From assembly GCA_018970085.1 (NCBI GenBank), contig JAGWXD010000002.1, positions 86,980 to 150,979 on the forward strand: a stretch of 64,000 nucleotides of DNA. The letters are read 5' to 3'. The stretch comes from Cyanobacteria bacterium REEB459 (GTDB lineage Bacteria; Cyanobacteriota; Cyanobacteriia; Phormidesmidales; Phormidesmidaceae). The notes beneath the pieces are model-generated. The model ran no database searches. It was not told the origin of the DNA and saw only the letters and a list, made by a program, of their open reading frames with translations. Position 1 is the stretch's first letter, and every line of letters starts with the position of its first letter. Positions 53,883 through 63,971 of this stretch are shown here, in pieces. Both the position numbers and the translations under genes were made by a program.

Positions 53883-55085
53883 ATGGATCAAAAACAAGAA
53901 CAGATTGTCACCATTCACAACCTTAACCTAGACTTAATAGCCTTAGAGACTAGCTTAACCAAGGTTAGCCCCAGGCCAATTAATGCTCTCTTAATTCCCT
54001 GTTTATATGAAGAGTTAGCCAGGCCCGCTCTGGAGACCATCCTCTCTACTCTAAGCACCTGTGAGTTTATTGATAATATTATTGTTGTTCTACACGCAGA
54101 AACCCTTGAAAAATATCATCAGGCAGTTCATTTTTTCAAGGTTATTCCTGATAAAATAACGATTCTTTGGCAGCAGAGCCCCAGCATTAAAGCCCTACTA
54201 GAATCCCTTGAAAATGAAGGCTTTGAAGCCCTGGGTACGGAGGGAAAAGGGAAAGCTGTTTGGTTAGGCTTGGGCCTCGCCGCCCATCTGGCTGATGTCA
54301 TTATTATTCACGATGCTGATATTCTTACCTATGATAAAAGTTATCCTCTAAAACTAGCCTTGCCACTTTTAGAAAAGGACTTTAATGTCAGCTTTAACAA
54401 GGCTTACTATGCTCGTATAGGCCAATCTGATAACGGTTTAAATGGACGGGTAACTCGACTTTTCGTAGCTCCTTTATTAGATTGTCTAATTGATATTTTT
54501 GGTCCCCACAAATATCTGACCTATCTCCAGGCTTTTCGCTATCCCCTGTCTGGGGAGTTGGCTATCACTAAGCAACTCTGTTTAAATATTCGTATCCCTA
54601 GTAACTGGGGGTTAGAAATTGAGTTGCTGGCAGAAATTTATCGAAATATTTCCCAAAAGCAGATCTCTCAGGTAGATTTAGGGATTTTTGACCACAAGCA
54701 TCAGACGCTGGGTTCTACGATTGATCAGGGCTTGCAGAAAATGACCTTGGATATTCTCTGCTCACTTTTAAGAACACTTACGGAAGTCGAGCAGGTGGTG
54801 ATTACTATGGATCATATTTATGCCCTCAAGGTTAAGTTTAAACGTCGTGGGCAGGATTACATTCGCCAGTACTTTATAGATGCGAAGATGAATGGCATAG
54901 CCTACGATCGCCATCAAGAAGAGATCATACTTGAAACCTTTGAGCAGGTTATTTTAGAAGCAGGAAGACGCTACTTTACCATGCCCGTCAGCCCCCAAAT
55001 TGGTAATTGGAGTCGGGTTATAGCCTTTATGCCCAATCTGCAGGAGCAGTTATTGGAAGTAGCCCGACTGGATCGACAGTCATAG
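53883..55085 (+). CDS. GT81-family glycosyltransferase (GpgS-like)
   Basis: 400 residues from ATG 53883. The fold is GT-A: GKGKAVWLGLGLAAH (121-135, nucleotide-sugar binding), the DxD motif as HDADIL (143-148), then GRVTRLFVAPLLD (188-200), YLTYLQAFRYPLSGELAITK (211-230) and NWGLEIELLAEIY (241-253), QVDLGIFDHKHQ (263-274). These blocks match mycobacterial glucosyl-3-phosphoglycerate synthase and mannosylglycerate synthases, so UDP- or GDP-sugar plus a phosphoglycerate-like acceptor is the best guess. The C-terminal 130 residues are the extra domain of this family. No phosphatase partner (GpgP-like) lies beside it. Codon use is AT-rich. Confidence 0.8.
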   Translation: MDQKQEQIVTIHNLNLDLIALETSLTKVSPRPINALLIPCLYEELARPALETILSTLSTCEFIDNIIVVLHAETLEKYHQAVHFFKVIPDKITILWQQSPSIKALLESLENEGFEALGTEGKGKAVWLGLGLAAHLADVIIIHDADILTYDKSYPLKLALPLLEKDFNVSFNKAYYARIGQSDNGLNGRVTRLFVAPLLDCLIDIFGPHKYLTYLQAFRYPLSGELAITKQLCLNIRIPSNWGLEIELLAEIYRNISQKQISQVDLGIFDHKHQTLGSTIDQGLQKMTLDILCSLLRTLTEVEQVVITMDHIYALKVKFKRRGQDYIRQYFIDAKMNGIAYDRHQEEIILETFEQVILEAGRRYFTMPVSPQIGNWSRVIAFMPNLQEQLLEVARLDRQS

Positions 55086-55113
55086 GTAACGGCTCGAGGG
55101 GTGGGGTTGCCCT

Positions 55114-55149
55114 CTTCAAATACTAGGGGCTAGCCCCTGGTATTTGAAG
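55114..55149. terminator. Near-perfect 36-bp palindrome between convergent genes
   Basis: CTTCAAATACTAGGGGC (55114-55130) pairs with 55133-55149 at all but one position (a G-T wobble), with only two bases between the arms. It lies 29 bases past the GT81 stop and 47 bases past the serS stop. It should terminate both transcripts and can form a cruciform. Confidence 0.75.
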
Positions 55150-55195
55150 ACTGGCTTTCTACGAGTGAGGGGAGTTAACTGGCGGGTGATCTACC

Positions 55196-56497
<1,302 letters not shown>

Positions 56498-56549
56498 CTA
56501 ACCAGTTAAATGATTTGGGTTTTGCCCTAACTCTGTGGTGACACCAAAA

Positions 56550-56638
56550 GACCCGGAGTCCACGCCTGTGACAAGCATCCCGTAATGCTGCTACCTTCCG
56601 GTCCTGACATAGTTTGGGCGTTGACACCGCATGGGTCC
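56550..56638 (-). ncRNA. ffs: Signal recognition particle RNA (small bacterial type)
   Basis: Read on the minus strand, the region contains TGTCAGGACCGGAAGGTAGC, followed by AGCATTACGGGA, the conserved Ffh-binding apical loop with the GGAA tetraloop of bacterial SRP RNA. The flanks fold back: GGACCC (56638-56633) pairs with GGGTC (56554-56550), and ACGCC pairs with GGCGT further in. Four T residues follow at 56549-56546. It lies between fabH and serS, a separate transcript or a leader of serS. Ends are approximate by a few bases. Confidence 0.93.
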
Positions 56639-56687
56639 GAGTCCTCTTTAGAATAGCATTACCGGGCTCCCCTGGGGGAATCTTGCC

Positions 56688-57683
56688 CTAGCCCCACTGA
56701 AAAATCGCCGACCCCCAGGTAACTCCAGCGCCAAAGCCAGCGGCGGCAATGGTATCACCCACCTGAATCTGCCCTGCCCGTACCGCCTCATCCAGGGCCA
56801 GGGGAATGGAAGCCGCTGAGGTGTTACCGTGGTTCGCCATATTGCTGAGAACCCGATCAGGGGCTACCTGTAGCCGCTCTGCCACCGCATCCAAAATTCG
56901 CTGGTTGGCCTGGTGCAGCAGCAGCCAGTCAATATCACCAGTGGTTAGATCAGCGCGAAAGAGAGCCTTTTCAATCACCTGGGGAACCCGACTAACGGCA
57001 AATTTGTAGATCTCTCGACCGTTCATGGCAATTGGGGTAAAGCCACCCTTTTGTACACTCAGCTCCGGGGTGAGGGGGTCTGGCACCGCTTGGTAGGGCA
57101 GCTTGAGATGGTCATTTAGGGAGCCATCGCTACAGAGCTCAAACCCGAGCAACCGGTCGCGATCGCTGGCCTGTAGAACCACCGCCCCAGCCCCATCGCC
57201 AAACAACACGCAGGTGCTGCGATCGCTCCAATCTGTCCATCGGGAGAGGACATCGGCCCCAACGACCACCACGGTTTGAAATACCCCGGTGCGAATATAC
57301 TGAGCAGCGGTCACCAAAGCAAAGACAAACCCCGAGCAGGCCGCCGTTAGATCAAAGGCTACGGCCTGGGTTGCCCCTAAATCAGCTTGGACCTGGCAAG
57401 CACTGCCGAACAAATCATCGGGGGTAGAGGTAGCCAGCAAAATCAACTGTACCGCCCCTGGTTCCACACCCGCCATCGCCAGGGCCTGGCGGGCTGCCTG
57501 ACTGGCCAGTGTCCCCAGGGAATCGCCATGGCTGACCAGATGGCGCTGACGAATACCAGTCCGGCTGGTGATCCACTCGTCAGAGGTATCGACCAACTGA
57601 CTTAAGGTGTGGTTGGTCAGGGTGAGAGGCAGGTAGGCCGATCCGCTACCCACCAGAGAAACACCGCGCAAAAACTGTTCCAC
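56688..57683 (-). CDS. fabH: Beta-ketoacyl-ACP synthase III
   Basis: Condenses acetyl-CoA with malonyl-ACP to start fatty acid synthesis. 331 residues. The nucleophile Cys is in [14 protein letters not shown], the catalytic His in [14 protein letters not shown] and the Asn in [14 protein letters not shown]. The N-terminal part has [20 protein letters not shown]. The start is a GTG at 57683, three bases after the plsX stop, so the pair is likely translated as one operon. Confidence 0.96.
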   Translation of the reverse strand: MEQFLRGVSLVGSGSAYLPLTLTNHTLSQLVDTSDEWITSRTGIRQRHLVSHGDSLGTLASQAARQALAMAGVEPGAVQLILLATSTPDDLFGSACQVQADLGATQAVAFDLTAACSGFVFALVTAAQYIRTGVFQTVVVVGADVLSRWTDWSDRSTCVLFGDGAGAVVLQASDRDRLLGFELCSDGSLNDHLKLPYQAVPDPLTPELSVQKGGFTPIAMNGREIYKFAVSRVPQVIEKALFRADLTTGDIDWLLLHQANQRILDAVAERLQVAPDRVLSNMANHGNTSAASIPLALDEAVRAGQIQVGDTIAAAGFGAGVTWGSAIFQWG

Positions 57684-57686
57684 AGC

Positions 57687-58721
57687 CTACTCTCCCTCGA
57701 TGGCGGGGGTAGTCACCCGCTGGTACTGGGCTTGAATCCGCTCCAGAACGCCGTGGTCTACGGCTTCCTGGGCTAGCCGAATCGCATTAAATATCGAAGC
57801 CGCGTGGGAGCTACCGTGGCTGATGACCGTCACCCCCGCCACCCCTAACAGCAGCCCACCGCCATGTTCAGCGTGGTCTACCCGGTGCTTAATTCGCCGC
57901 AGGTTAGGTTTGAGAATGGCGGCTCCCAATTTGCCCCGCCAACCCTGGGGGAGTTCTTCCCGCAAAATTTGCAACACCGATTCTCCGACCGCCTCGGCAA
58001 ACTTAAGCAGAACGTTGCCCACAAAGCCGTCGCACACGACCACATCAAAATGACCAGAGAGAATATCCCGGCCCTCGGCATTACCCACAAAGGGAATATG
58101 GGGATTATCCGCCAGCAACTGGTGCGCCTGCAGGGCCAGTTCGTCCCCCTTACTGGCTTCTTCACCAATATTGATCAGCCCCACCTGGGGATGGGCAACC
58201 CCCAATACGTAGCGAGAATAGATGGTACCCATCATGGCGAACTGTTCTAAATACTTGGGGCGACAATCAACATTAGCCCCTACATCTAGAATTAGCACTG
58301 ATTTGTGGGGCACTACCGTGGGAAAAACTGCTCCAATGGCTGGCCGATCAATCCCCTTTAGTCGCCCCAGACGCAGCAGAGCAGCGGCCATGGCAGCACC
58401 GGAATGACCGGCAGAAACCACCGCATTGGCCCGATTTTGCTTAACCAGATCCATGGCCACGTTAATCGAGGCGGTGGGCTTCTTGCGTAGAGCACTGAGG
58501 GGTTCCTCGTGCATTTCAATGGTGCCCTCCGCGGCTACCAGTTCCATACCATCGAGTTGATGGCCCTGGGGAATGCAGGCCCGAATGCGACCAATGTCTC
58601 CCACCAGAATAATATCTACGTCTAATGCTGCCTTGGCTCGAATGGCACCGGCTACAATTTCACCCGGGGCATAGTCACCCCCCATGGCATCAATGGCAAT
58701 GCACGCCCGCTTGAGCCCCAT
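57687..58721 (-). CDS. plsX: Phosphate acyltransferase PlsX
   Basis: Forms acyl-phosphate from acyl-ACP for phospholipid synthesis. 344 residues. Family blocks: IAIDAMGGDYAPGEIVAGAI at the start, ALRKKPTASINVAMDLVKQN, VSAGHSGAAMAAALLRLGRL, LDVGANVDCRPKYLEQFAMM, and VVCDGFVGNVLLKFAEAVGE. ATG 58721 gives MGLKRACIAIDAMGGD. It precedes fabH directly, the common plsX-fabH pair. Upstream lies rpaB on the same strand. Confidence 0.96.
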   Translation of the reverse strand: MGLKRACIAIDAMGGDYAPGEIVAGAIRAKAALDVDIILVGDIGRIRACIPQGHQLDGMELVAAEGTIEMHEEPLSALRKKPTASINVAMDLVKQNRANAVVSAGHSGAAMAAALLRLGRLKGIDRPAIGAVFPTVVPHKSVLILDVGANVDCRPKYLEQFAMMGTIYSRYVLGVAHPQVGLINIGEEASKGDELALQAHQLLADNPHIPFVGNAEGRDILSGHFDVVVCDGFVGNVLLKFAEAVGESVLQILREELPQGWRGKLGAAILKPNLRRIKHRVDHAEHGGGLLLGVAGVTVISHGSSHAASIFNAIRLAQEAVDHGVLERIQAQYQRVTTPAIEGE

Positions 58722-58769
58722 CTGCTAACTCTCAAAACCCTTAAAAAATTCTAGCAGACTGGTAGCAGC

Positions 58770-59498
58770 CTACTCTTCTCCAGGTTCTACAATCCGTTGA
58801 AATAGATAACCGGTGCCGCGGGCGGTGAGAATCAACTCGGGGTTGCTGGGGTCGTCTTCCAGCTTGGCCCGCAGGCGAGAAATGTGAACATCTACCACCC
58901 GGGTATCAACATGGCGTTCGGGGGTGTAGCCCCAGACCTCCTGGAGAATTTCAGCTCGGGAAAAGGGCTCGCCGGACTTGCTCACCAGCAGCTCCAGCAG
59001 GCTAAACTCCATACCTGTCAGGCGAATCCGTTCGTCTCCCTTGTAAACTTGGCGCTTGTTGGTGTCGATCCGAATGGTATTAACCGAAATTACTCCAGAA
59101 CTGGGAATTCCCGACATGCCGTTTTTATCCACCCGGCGCAGTACCGACCGGATGCGAGCCTCTAGTTCCTTGGGAGAGAAAGGCTTAACCACGTAGTCGT
59201 CGGCCCCCAGTTCAAGACCGGTGATGCGATCGGCCACATCTCCCAGGGCCGTCAGCATAATAATCGGAATATCCGATTCCTTCCGTAGTTCTTGGCAGAC
59301 TCCATAGCCGTCTAGCTTGGGCATCATCACATCTAAGACCACCAGATCGGGGTCGGTATTGCGGAAGGTTTCCAGGGCTTCTTCGCCATCGGCGGCGGTG
59401 ACCACATCGTAACCAATCATTGATAGGCGGGTTTCGAGGATGCGACGGATACTGGCCTCATCGTCGACGACTAGGATTCTTTCTTTGTTGTTGTCCAA
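58770..59498 (-). CDS. rpaB: OmpR-family response regulator RpaB
   Basis: RpaB (ycf27 type) controls photosystem genes, phycobilisome coupling and high-light genes in cyanobacteria. The receiver begins ERILVVDDEASIRRILETRL; the phospho-acceptor Asp lies in LVVLDVMMPKLDGYG, and the conserved Lys in DDYVVKPFSPKELEARI. A linker leads to the winged helix (about 145-240) with SFSLLELLVSKSGEPFSRAE and VWGYTPERHVDTRVVDVHIS. The start is TTG 59498, chosen because it gives the family N-terminus and GGGAG is 11 bases upstream; another TTG at 59507 is only two bases from that site. No histidine kinase gene is adjacent. Confidence 0.95.
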   Translation of the reverse strand: MDNNKERILVVDDEASIRRILETRLSMIGYDVVTAADGEEALETFRNTDPDLVVLDVMMPKLDGYGVCQELRKESDIPIIMLTALGDVADRITGLELGADDYVVKPFSPKELEARIRSVLRRVDKNGMSGIPSSGVISVNTIRIDTNKRQVYKGDERIRLTGMEFSLLELLVSKSGEPFSRAEILQEVWGYTPERHVDTRVVDVHISRLRAKLEDDPSNPELILTARGTGYLFQRIVEPGEE

Positions 59499-59833
59499 GG
59501 TTTTCAAGGCTCCCTACATAACGCTATATTTTATAAACAATCTCAATCTTTAATGATTAATTTTTGTCGGGGTAAAACTTCGAAAACAGTGGCATGGGGA
59601 TTGCACCGGCAAACTATTTATAAAAAATCCATTGGCTTAAAGGGTTGCGCCCCGATATATCTGCAAGAATTAGTAATTTAATTATTATTGATTCATAGTT
59701 ATAGGCAGCAACAGTTCTCCTTTAAAGTTTTTTAAGATTTATTGTGAGCCAGCCCCGTTCTGGACCCCGGGGTGGGCTGGGGCCCTTGGACCCTGGCTTG
59801 TCCGGCTATCTGTGTTTTATTACCGCTACTGTT
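59499..59833. other. Divergent promoter region of rpaB and radA
   Basis: 335 bases, AT-rich in the middle (59520-59720), with A/T tracts such as TTTATAAACA and AATTATTATTG. Promoters for rpaB and radA should both be here. No clear paired HLR1 (TTACA-type) operator was found, and no RNA gene was recognised. Confidence 0.45.
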
Positions 59834-61234
59834 ATGGCCAAGACTCGTTCGATTTTTCTCTGCAACCAGTGTGGGGCGGAATCCTCTCAGTATTATGGTC
59901 GTTGTCCCCAGTGTCAGGGTTGGAACACTCTGGTAGAGCAGGCTTTGCCGGTCCGAGAGGTTGCTGCTGGTCGGGCTACCTCCCAACGGCGATCGCCGCT
60001 AGGTCCGGCCCAGCCCCGGTTGGCTCTGACCCTAAAAGAGATTCAAGACCATCCCCAGACCCGGTTGCCCTCTGGGTATGGAGAATTAGACCGAGTGCTG
60101 GGTGGGGGCATTGTGCCCGGTTCCCTGGTGCTATTAGGAGGCGATCCAGGCATTGGTAAGTCCACCTTGCTATTACAGATGGCCAATCAACTGGCCCAGC
60201 GTCAACGGGTGCTCTATATCTGTGCCGAGGAATCGGGCCAGCAGGTGAAACTGCGGTGGCAGCGGTTGACCACAGAGCCTGGTGGAGCAGCAGCCGACCA
60301 GGGAGACCTTTTTTTATTGCCAGAAATTGATTTGGAAACGATTCTGGCAGAACTCCAGTCCTTACGGCCAACGGTGGCGGTGATTGACAGTATTCAGGCC
60401 CTTTATGATGCTCGCCTGACCTCAGCCCCCGGGTCGGTCTCCCAGGTGCGGGAATGTACGGCGGCCCTGATGCAACTGGCCAAGCGGGCCCATATTTCTC
60501 TATTTATTGTGGGCCATGTCACCAAGGAAGGGGCGATCGCCGGCCCCAAGGTGCTGGAACATCTGGTAGATACGGTGCTTTACTTCGAGGGCGATCGCTT
60601 TGCCAGCCATCGTTTGCTGCGATCGGTGAAGAACCGGTTTGGGGCCACCCATGAGTTGGGGGTCTTTGAAATGGTGAACCAGGGGTTAGCCGAGGTGGTC
60701 AATCCCTCTGCCCTATTTCTGGGTAATCGGCAGGAACAGGTACCAGGCATTGCCACCATCGTCGCCTGTGAGGGCACCCGGCCCCTGGTGGTGGAATTAC
60801 AATCCCTGGTCAGTCCCACCAGCTATAGTTCGCCCCGTCGTTCCACCACGGGCATTGAGTTTAATCGTTTACTGCAAATCCTGGCGGTACTAGAAAAGCG
60901 GATTGGGGTTCCCCTATCTAAGCTAGATGCCTACGTGGCCGCCGCTGGAGGGCTGATGGTGGCAGAACCAGCGGCGGATTTAGGGGTGGCCGTGGCTGTA
61001 GTGGCCAGTTTTCGAGATCGCCTGGTGGACCCAGAACTGGTGTTGATTGGCGAAGTCGGACTGGGCGGACAGGTACGCCCGGTATCCCAGCTAGAACTAC
61101 GGCTGAAGGAGGCGGTTAAACTAGGATTTAAGCGGGCGATCGTACCTAAGGGGCAGGCGATTCAGATCGAAGGCCTGGACATCGTAGCGGTTGCCCGGCT
61201 AGTCGATGCCATCGCTCAGGCCCTGGCCACTTAA
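59834..61234 (+). CDS. radA: DNA repair protein RadA
   Basis: RadA (Sms) is a RecA-like branch-migration helicase. 466 residues from ATG 59834. The N-terminal zinc finger is FLCNQCGAESSQYYGRCPQC (CxxC...CxxC). The RecA-like core has Walker A LLGGDPGIGKSTLLLQMANQ, the KNRFG motif in RSVKNRFGATHELG, and Walker B VAVIDSIQALYDA. The C-terminal part is Lon-protease-like (LDAYVAAAGGLMVAEPAADL and LGGQVRPVSQLELRLKEAVK) without the Lon catalytic dyad. A TTG frame start 30 codons up is not supported. Confidence 0.96.
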   Translation: MAKTRSIFLCNQCGAESSQYYGRCPQCQGWNTLVEQALPVREVAAGRATSQRRSPLGPAQPRLALTLKEIQDHPQTRLPSGYGELDRVLGGGIVPGSLVLLGGDPGIGKSTLLLQMANQLAQRQRVLYICAEESGQQVKLRWQRLTTEPGGAAADQGDLFLLPEIDLETILAELQSLRPTVAVIDSIQALYDARLTSAPGSVSQVRECTAALMQLAKRAHISLFIVGHVTKEGAIAGPKVLEHLVDTVLYFEGDRFASHRLLRSVKNRFGATHELGVFEMVNQGLAEVVNPSALFLGNRQEQVPGIATIVACEGTRPLVVELQSLVSPTSYSSPRRSTTGIEFNRLLQILAVLEKRIGVPLSKLDAYVAAAGGLMVAEPAADLGVAVAVVASFRDRLVDPELVLIGEVGLGGQVRPVSQLELRLKEAVKLGFKRAIVPKGQAIQIEGLDIVAVARLVDAIAQALAT

Positions 61235-61383
61235 AGGGGTTTGATGTCGTCGCGCTGACCTGGGCTATGATGAACTATAGGGACAAATTATAGGAATAAT
61301 CGAGCTGTGGGCATTGACCAATCACCCTGGTGCACGCCCCCTTGCAAGTTAGCCCCTTGCCCCTCTCACCAGCGAGGTCTGCC

Positions 61384-61647
61384 ATGCCCCCTACCGTTGA
61401 AATCTACACCTGGAGCACCTGTCCCTTTTGTATCAGGGCTAAGGCGTTACTAGACCAAAAGGGCGTTGCCTATAGGGAATACTGCATTGACGGCGACGAA
61501 GCCGCCCGCCGCGCCATGGCAGAGCGAGCTCAGGGGCGACGCTCCGTACCTCAAATTTTTATCAATAACCACCATGTGGGAGGCTGTGATGACCTCTTTG
61601 CCCTGGAGGCCCGGGCTGGCCTGGACCCACTTTTAGGGAGCCGCTAA
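61384..61647 (+). CDS. grxC: Glutaredoxin
   Basis: 87 residues. The dithiol active site is WSTCPFCIRAKALL (CPFC), the cis-proline loop is RSVPQIFINNHHVGGCDDLF, and the GG turn that binds glutathione is in place. It reduces protein disulfides with glutathione. ATG 61384 is chosen because the preceding 18 residues of the open frame have no family similarity. It lies between radA and cimA in the same direction, with gaps of 149 and 121 bases. Confidence 0.93.
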   Translation: MPPTVEIYTWSTCPFCIRAKALLDQKGVAYREYCIDGDEAARRAMAERAQGRRSVPQIFINNHHVGGCDDLFALEARAGLDPLLGSR

Positions 61648-61768
61648 CCCGTCTTCACCTGAGCTCAAGGCTGGCGATACGTTTTATAAAGGCCCCGGGC
61701 TCTGCCCTGGCGACCGGCGAATAGGACCGCTAAGCTAGGTAACTGAACTTGATTTCCAGCAACTGACC

Positions 61769-63421
61769 ATGGGGCAACCTGAAGGCCACACCAAATCGCC
61801 GGTCGTCATCTACGACACCACCCTGCGGGACGGCGCACAACGGGAAGGCTTAACCCTCTCTACCGAAGATAAACTGCGCATTGCCCGTCGTCTTGATGCG
61901 CTGGGTGTACCTTTTATTGAAGGGGGTTGGCCCGGCGCTAACCCCAAGGATGCCGAATTTTTTTGGCAACTCCAGGCCAGCCCCCTGCCCCAGGCCCAGG
62001 TTACGGCTTTTTGCTCAACCCGACGGCCAGGGCAACAGGCGGCCAGCGATACTCTATTGCCGGCGGTGCTGGCAGCGGGCACGACCTGGGTTACCCTTTT
62101 TGGTAAGTCCTGGGATTTACACGTCACCATTGGGTTGAAAACTACCCTGGCAGAAAATTTAGCCATGATCGATGACACCATCCGTTATCTGCGTAGCCAG
62201 GGACGGCGGGTGATCTACGACGCCGAACATTGGTTTGATGGCTATCGAGCCAACCCCGATTATGCCCTGCAGACCCTGGAGATCGCCGCTCAGGCCGGGG
62301 CGGAATGGCTAGTACTGTGTGACACCAACGGGGGCACCTTACCAGAGCAGATCACAACGATGGTGGCAGCCGTTAACCAATGGCTGCAACAGCAGCCCGC
62401 CCCCCATCCCCACCTGGGTATTCACACCCACAACGACAGTGGCACCGCGGTGGCTAATGCTCTGGCAGCTGTAGCCGCCGGAGCCACCATGGTGCAGGGA
62501 ACCATTAATGGCTACGGCGAACGCTGCGGCAACGCCAACCTTTGCACCCTAATTCCTAATCTACAACTGAAGCTGGGCTACCCCTGCATTGCCCCTGCCC
62601 GACTAGAAAGTCTGGCGGAGACCAGTCGCTTCATCAGCGAGGTAGTGAACCTGGCCCCCGATGACCACGCCCCCTACGTAGGTCGTTCTGCTTTTGCCCA
62701 TAAGGGAGGCATCCACGTTAGCGCGGTGGAGCGAGACCCCAAAACCTATGAGCACATCGATCCGGCGGTAGTTGGCAATAGCCGTCGGATTGTGGTTTCC
62801 GATCAAGCTGGGCTGAGCAATGTACTGGTTAAGGCGCGGCATTTTGGCCTCGATCTAGACCGCCATCATCCGGCTTCTCGCCAGTTGCTCCATCGCCTTA
62901 AAACTTTAGAACAGCAGGGCTACCAGTTTGAGGCAGCAGAAGCCAGCTTTGAACTGATGATGCGGGCCGCCCTGGGAGAGCGTCCCCACTTCTTCCGGTT
63001 GCAGGATTTCCATATTAACTGTCACCACCAGGGAGGGGAGGGAGATGCCAGCAGTCAATCCCTGGCCACCATTAAGGTGCTGGTAAAGGGAGAAGAGAGT
63101 ATCACCGCAGCTGAGGGCAACGGGCCCGTTGCCGCCCTTGATGCCGCCCTGCGCAAAGCCCTGGTCAGCGCCTATCCGGTGATTGCTCGGTTTCACCTAT
63201 CGGATTACAAGGTACGCATTATCGACAGCGGCACGGGCACTGCCGCAAAGACCCGGGTTCTGGTAGAGTCTAGTAATGGGCAGCAACGCTGGACTACCCT
63301 GGGGGTGTCTACCAATATCATTGAGGCCTCATACCAGGCCGTAGCTGAAGGATTAGAGTACGGCTTGATGGTTGAGCGGGAACCTGACTATTGTCCCCTG
63401 CCCACCAGCCTCTACCGATAA
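61769..63421 (+). CDS. cimA: Citramalate synthase
   Basis: CimA condenses pyruvate with acetyl-CoA to (R)-citramalate, the threonine-independent route to isoleucine. 550 residues. The HMGL-like barrel begins VIYDTTLRDGAQREGLTLST. The metal-binding HxH is in GIHTHNDSGTAVANALAAVA, and NGYGERCGNANLCTLIPNLQ is the family block. The C-terminal LeuA dimer/regulatory domain (about 390-530) has IKVLVKGEESITAAEGNGPV. Sequence blocks YDTTLRDG-AQREG and VEGGWPGANPKD-type (here FIEGGWPGANPKDAEF) separate it from leuA. ATG 61769. Confidence 0.93.
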   Translation: MGQPEGHTKSPVVIYDTTLRDGAQREGLTLSTEDKLRIARRLDALGVPFIEGGWPGANPKDAEFFWQLQASPLPQAQVTAFCSTRRPGQQAASDTLLPAVLAAGTTWVTLFGKSWDLHVTIGLKTTLAENLAMIDDTIRYLRSQGRRVIYDAEHWFDGYRANPDYALQTLEIAAQAGAEWLVLCDTNGGTLPEQITTMVAAVNQWLQQQPAPHPHLGIHTHNDSGTAVANALAAVAAGATMVQGTINGYGERCGNANLCTLIPNLQLKLGYPCIAPARLESLAETSRFISEVVNLAPDDHAPYVGRSAFAHKGGIHVSAVERDPKTYEHIDPAVVGNSRRIVVSDQAGLSNVLVKARHFGLDLDRHHPASRQLLHRLKTLEQQGYQFEAAEASFELMMRAALGERPHFFRLQDFHINCHHQGGEGDASSQSLATIKVLVKGEESITAAEGNGPVAALDAALRKALVSAYPVIARFHLSDYKVRIIDSGTGTAAKTRVLVESSNGQQRWTTLGVSTNIIEASYQAVAEGLEYGLMVEREPDYCPLPTSLYR

Positions 63422-63449
63422 ATTGGTTTTACTGAGAATCTAGTCTTGC

Positions 63450-63971
63450 TTAAAGGTCCATAATGCCTAGTTTTTCCAGCGCGTACATCACTGCTGCCAG
63501 CCGAGTTTGGACCCGAAACTTTTTGTAAATATGCTCCAGATGCTTTTTAACGGTGCGTTCGCTCATGGTTAAGAGTTCGGCCACCTCCAGGGAGGTTTTA
63601 TCCTTACCAATCCAGAACAGCACTTCCGCCTCTCGTCGGGTTAATCCCAGGTTCATCAGGGCGGCGATGGAGTACTCCGCCACCTTGGTTTCTTCCAGCA
63701 TCAGCAAAAATCCCTCATCGGGGTGGGGGTTGAGGCGCACCGTTAGCCGACGACTGCCCGATTTCACCTCGTAGCTATGGGAAATGAGAGCAGAGCCTGC
63801 CTCGATTTCCCGCTCTATGGTTCTGATTTTACGGACAACCCAACGCCTCAGGGTATCTGGCAAATGACCTGTCTGCACTTGAGCAGGAAAGTAATGGCGA
63901 ATCATTTGACCGGCTAGATCATCCATAGTTGCGACCTGACCGTCAGGCGTTAAGATAACCAGTCCTACCAT
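63450..63971 (-). CDS. LuxR-type HTH transcriptional regulator
   Basis: 173 residues; an in-frame stop at 63993-63995 shows that the ATG at 63971 is the true upper limit. The first 80 residues are unlike a receiver domain; VILTPDGQVATMDDLAGQMI recalls the end of a PAS-like sensor. The C-terminal HTH (about 105-170) is GerE/LuxR: NLGLTRREAEVLFWIGKDKT and MSERTVKKHLEHIYKKFRVQ. There is no phospho-acceptor, so the signal must come by ligand, redox state or partner. The target genes are unknown. It converges with cimA. Confidence 0.85.
   Translation of the reverse strand: MVGLVILTPDGQVATMDDLAGQMIRHYFPAQVQTGHLPDTLRRWVVRKIRTIEREIEAGSALISHSYEVKSGSRRLTVRLNPHPDEGFLLMLEETKVAEYSIAALMNLGLTRREAEVLFWIGKDKTSLEVAELLTMSERTVKKHLEHIYKKFRVQTRLAAVMYALEKLGIMDL

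Noticed and set aside
59499..59833. HLR1-type operator for RpaB upstream of rpaB
   Set aside because: No pair of TTACA-like half-sites with the expected spacing was found by eye.
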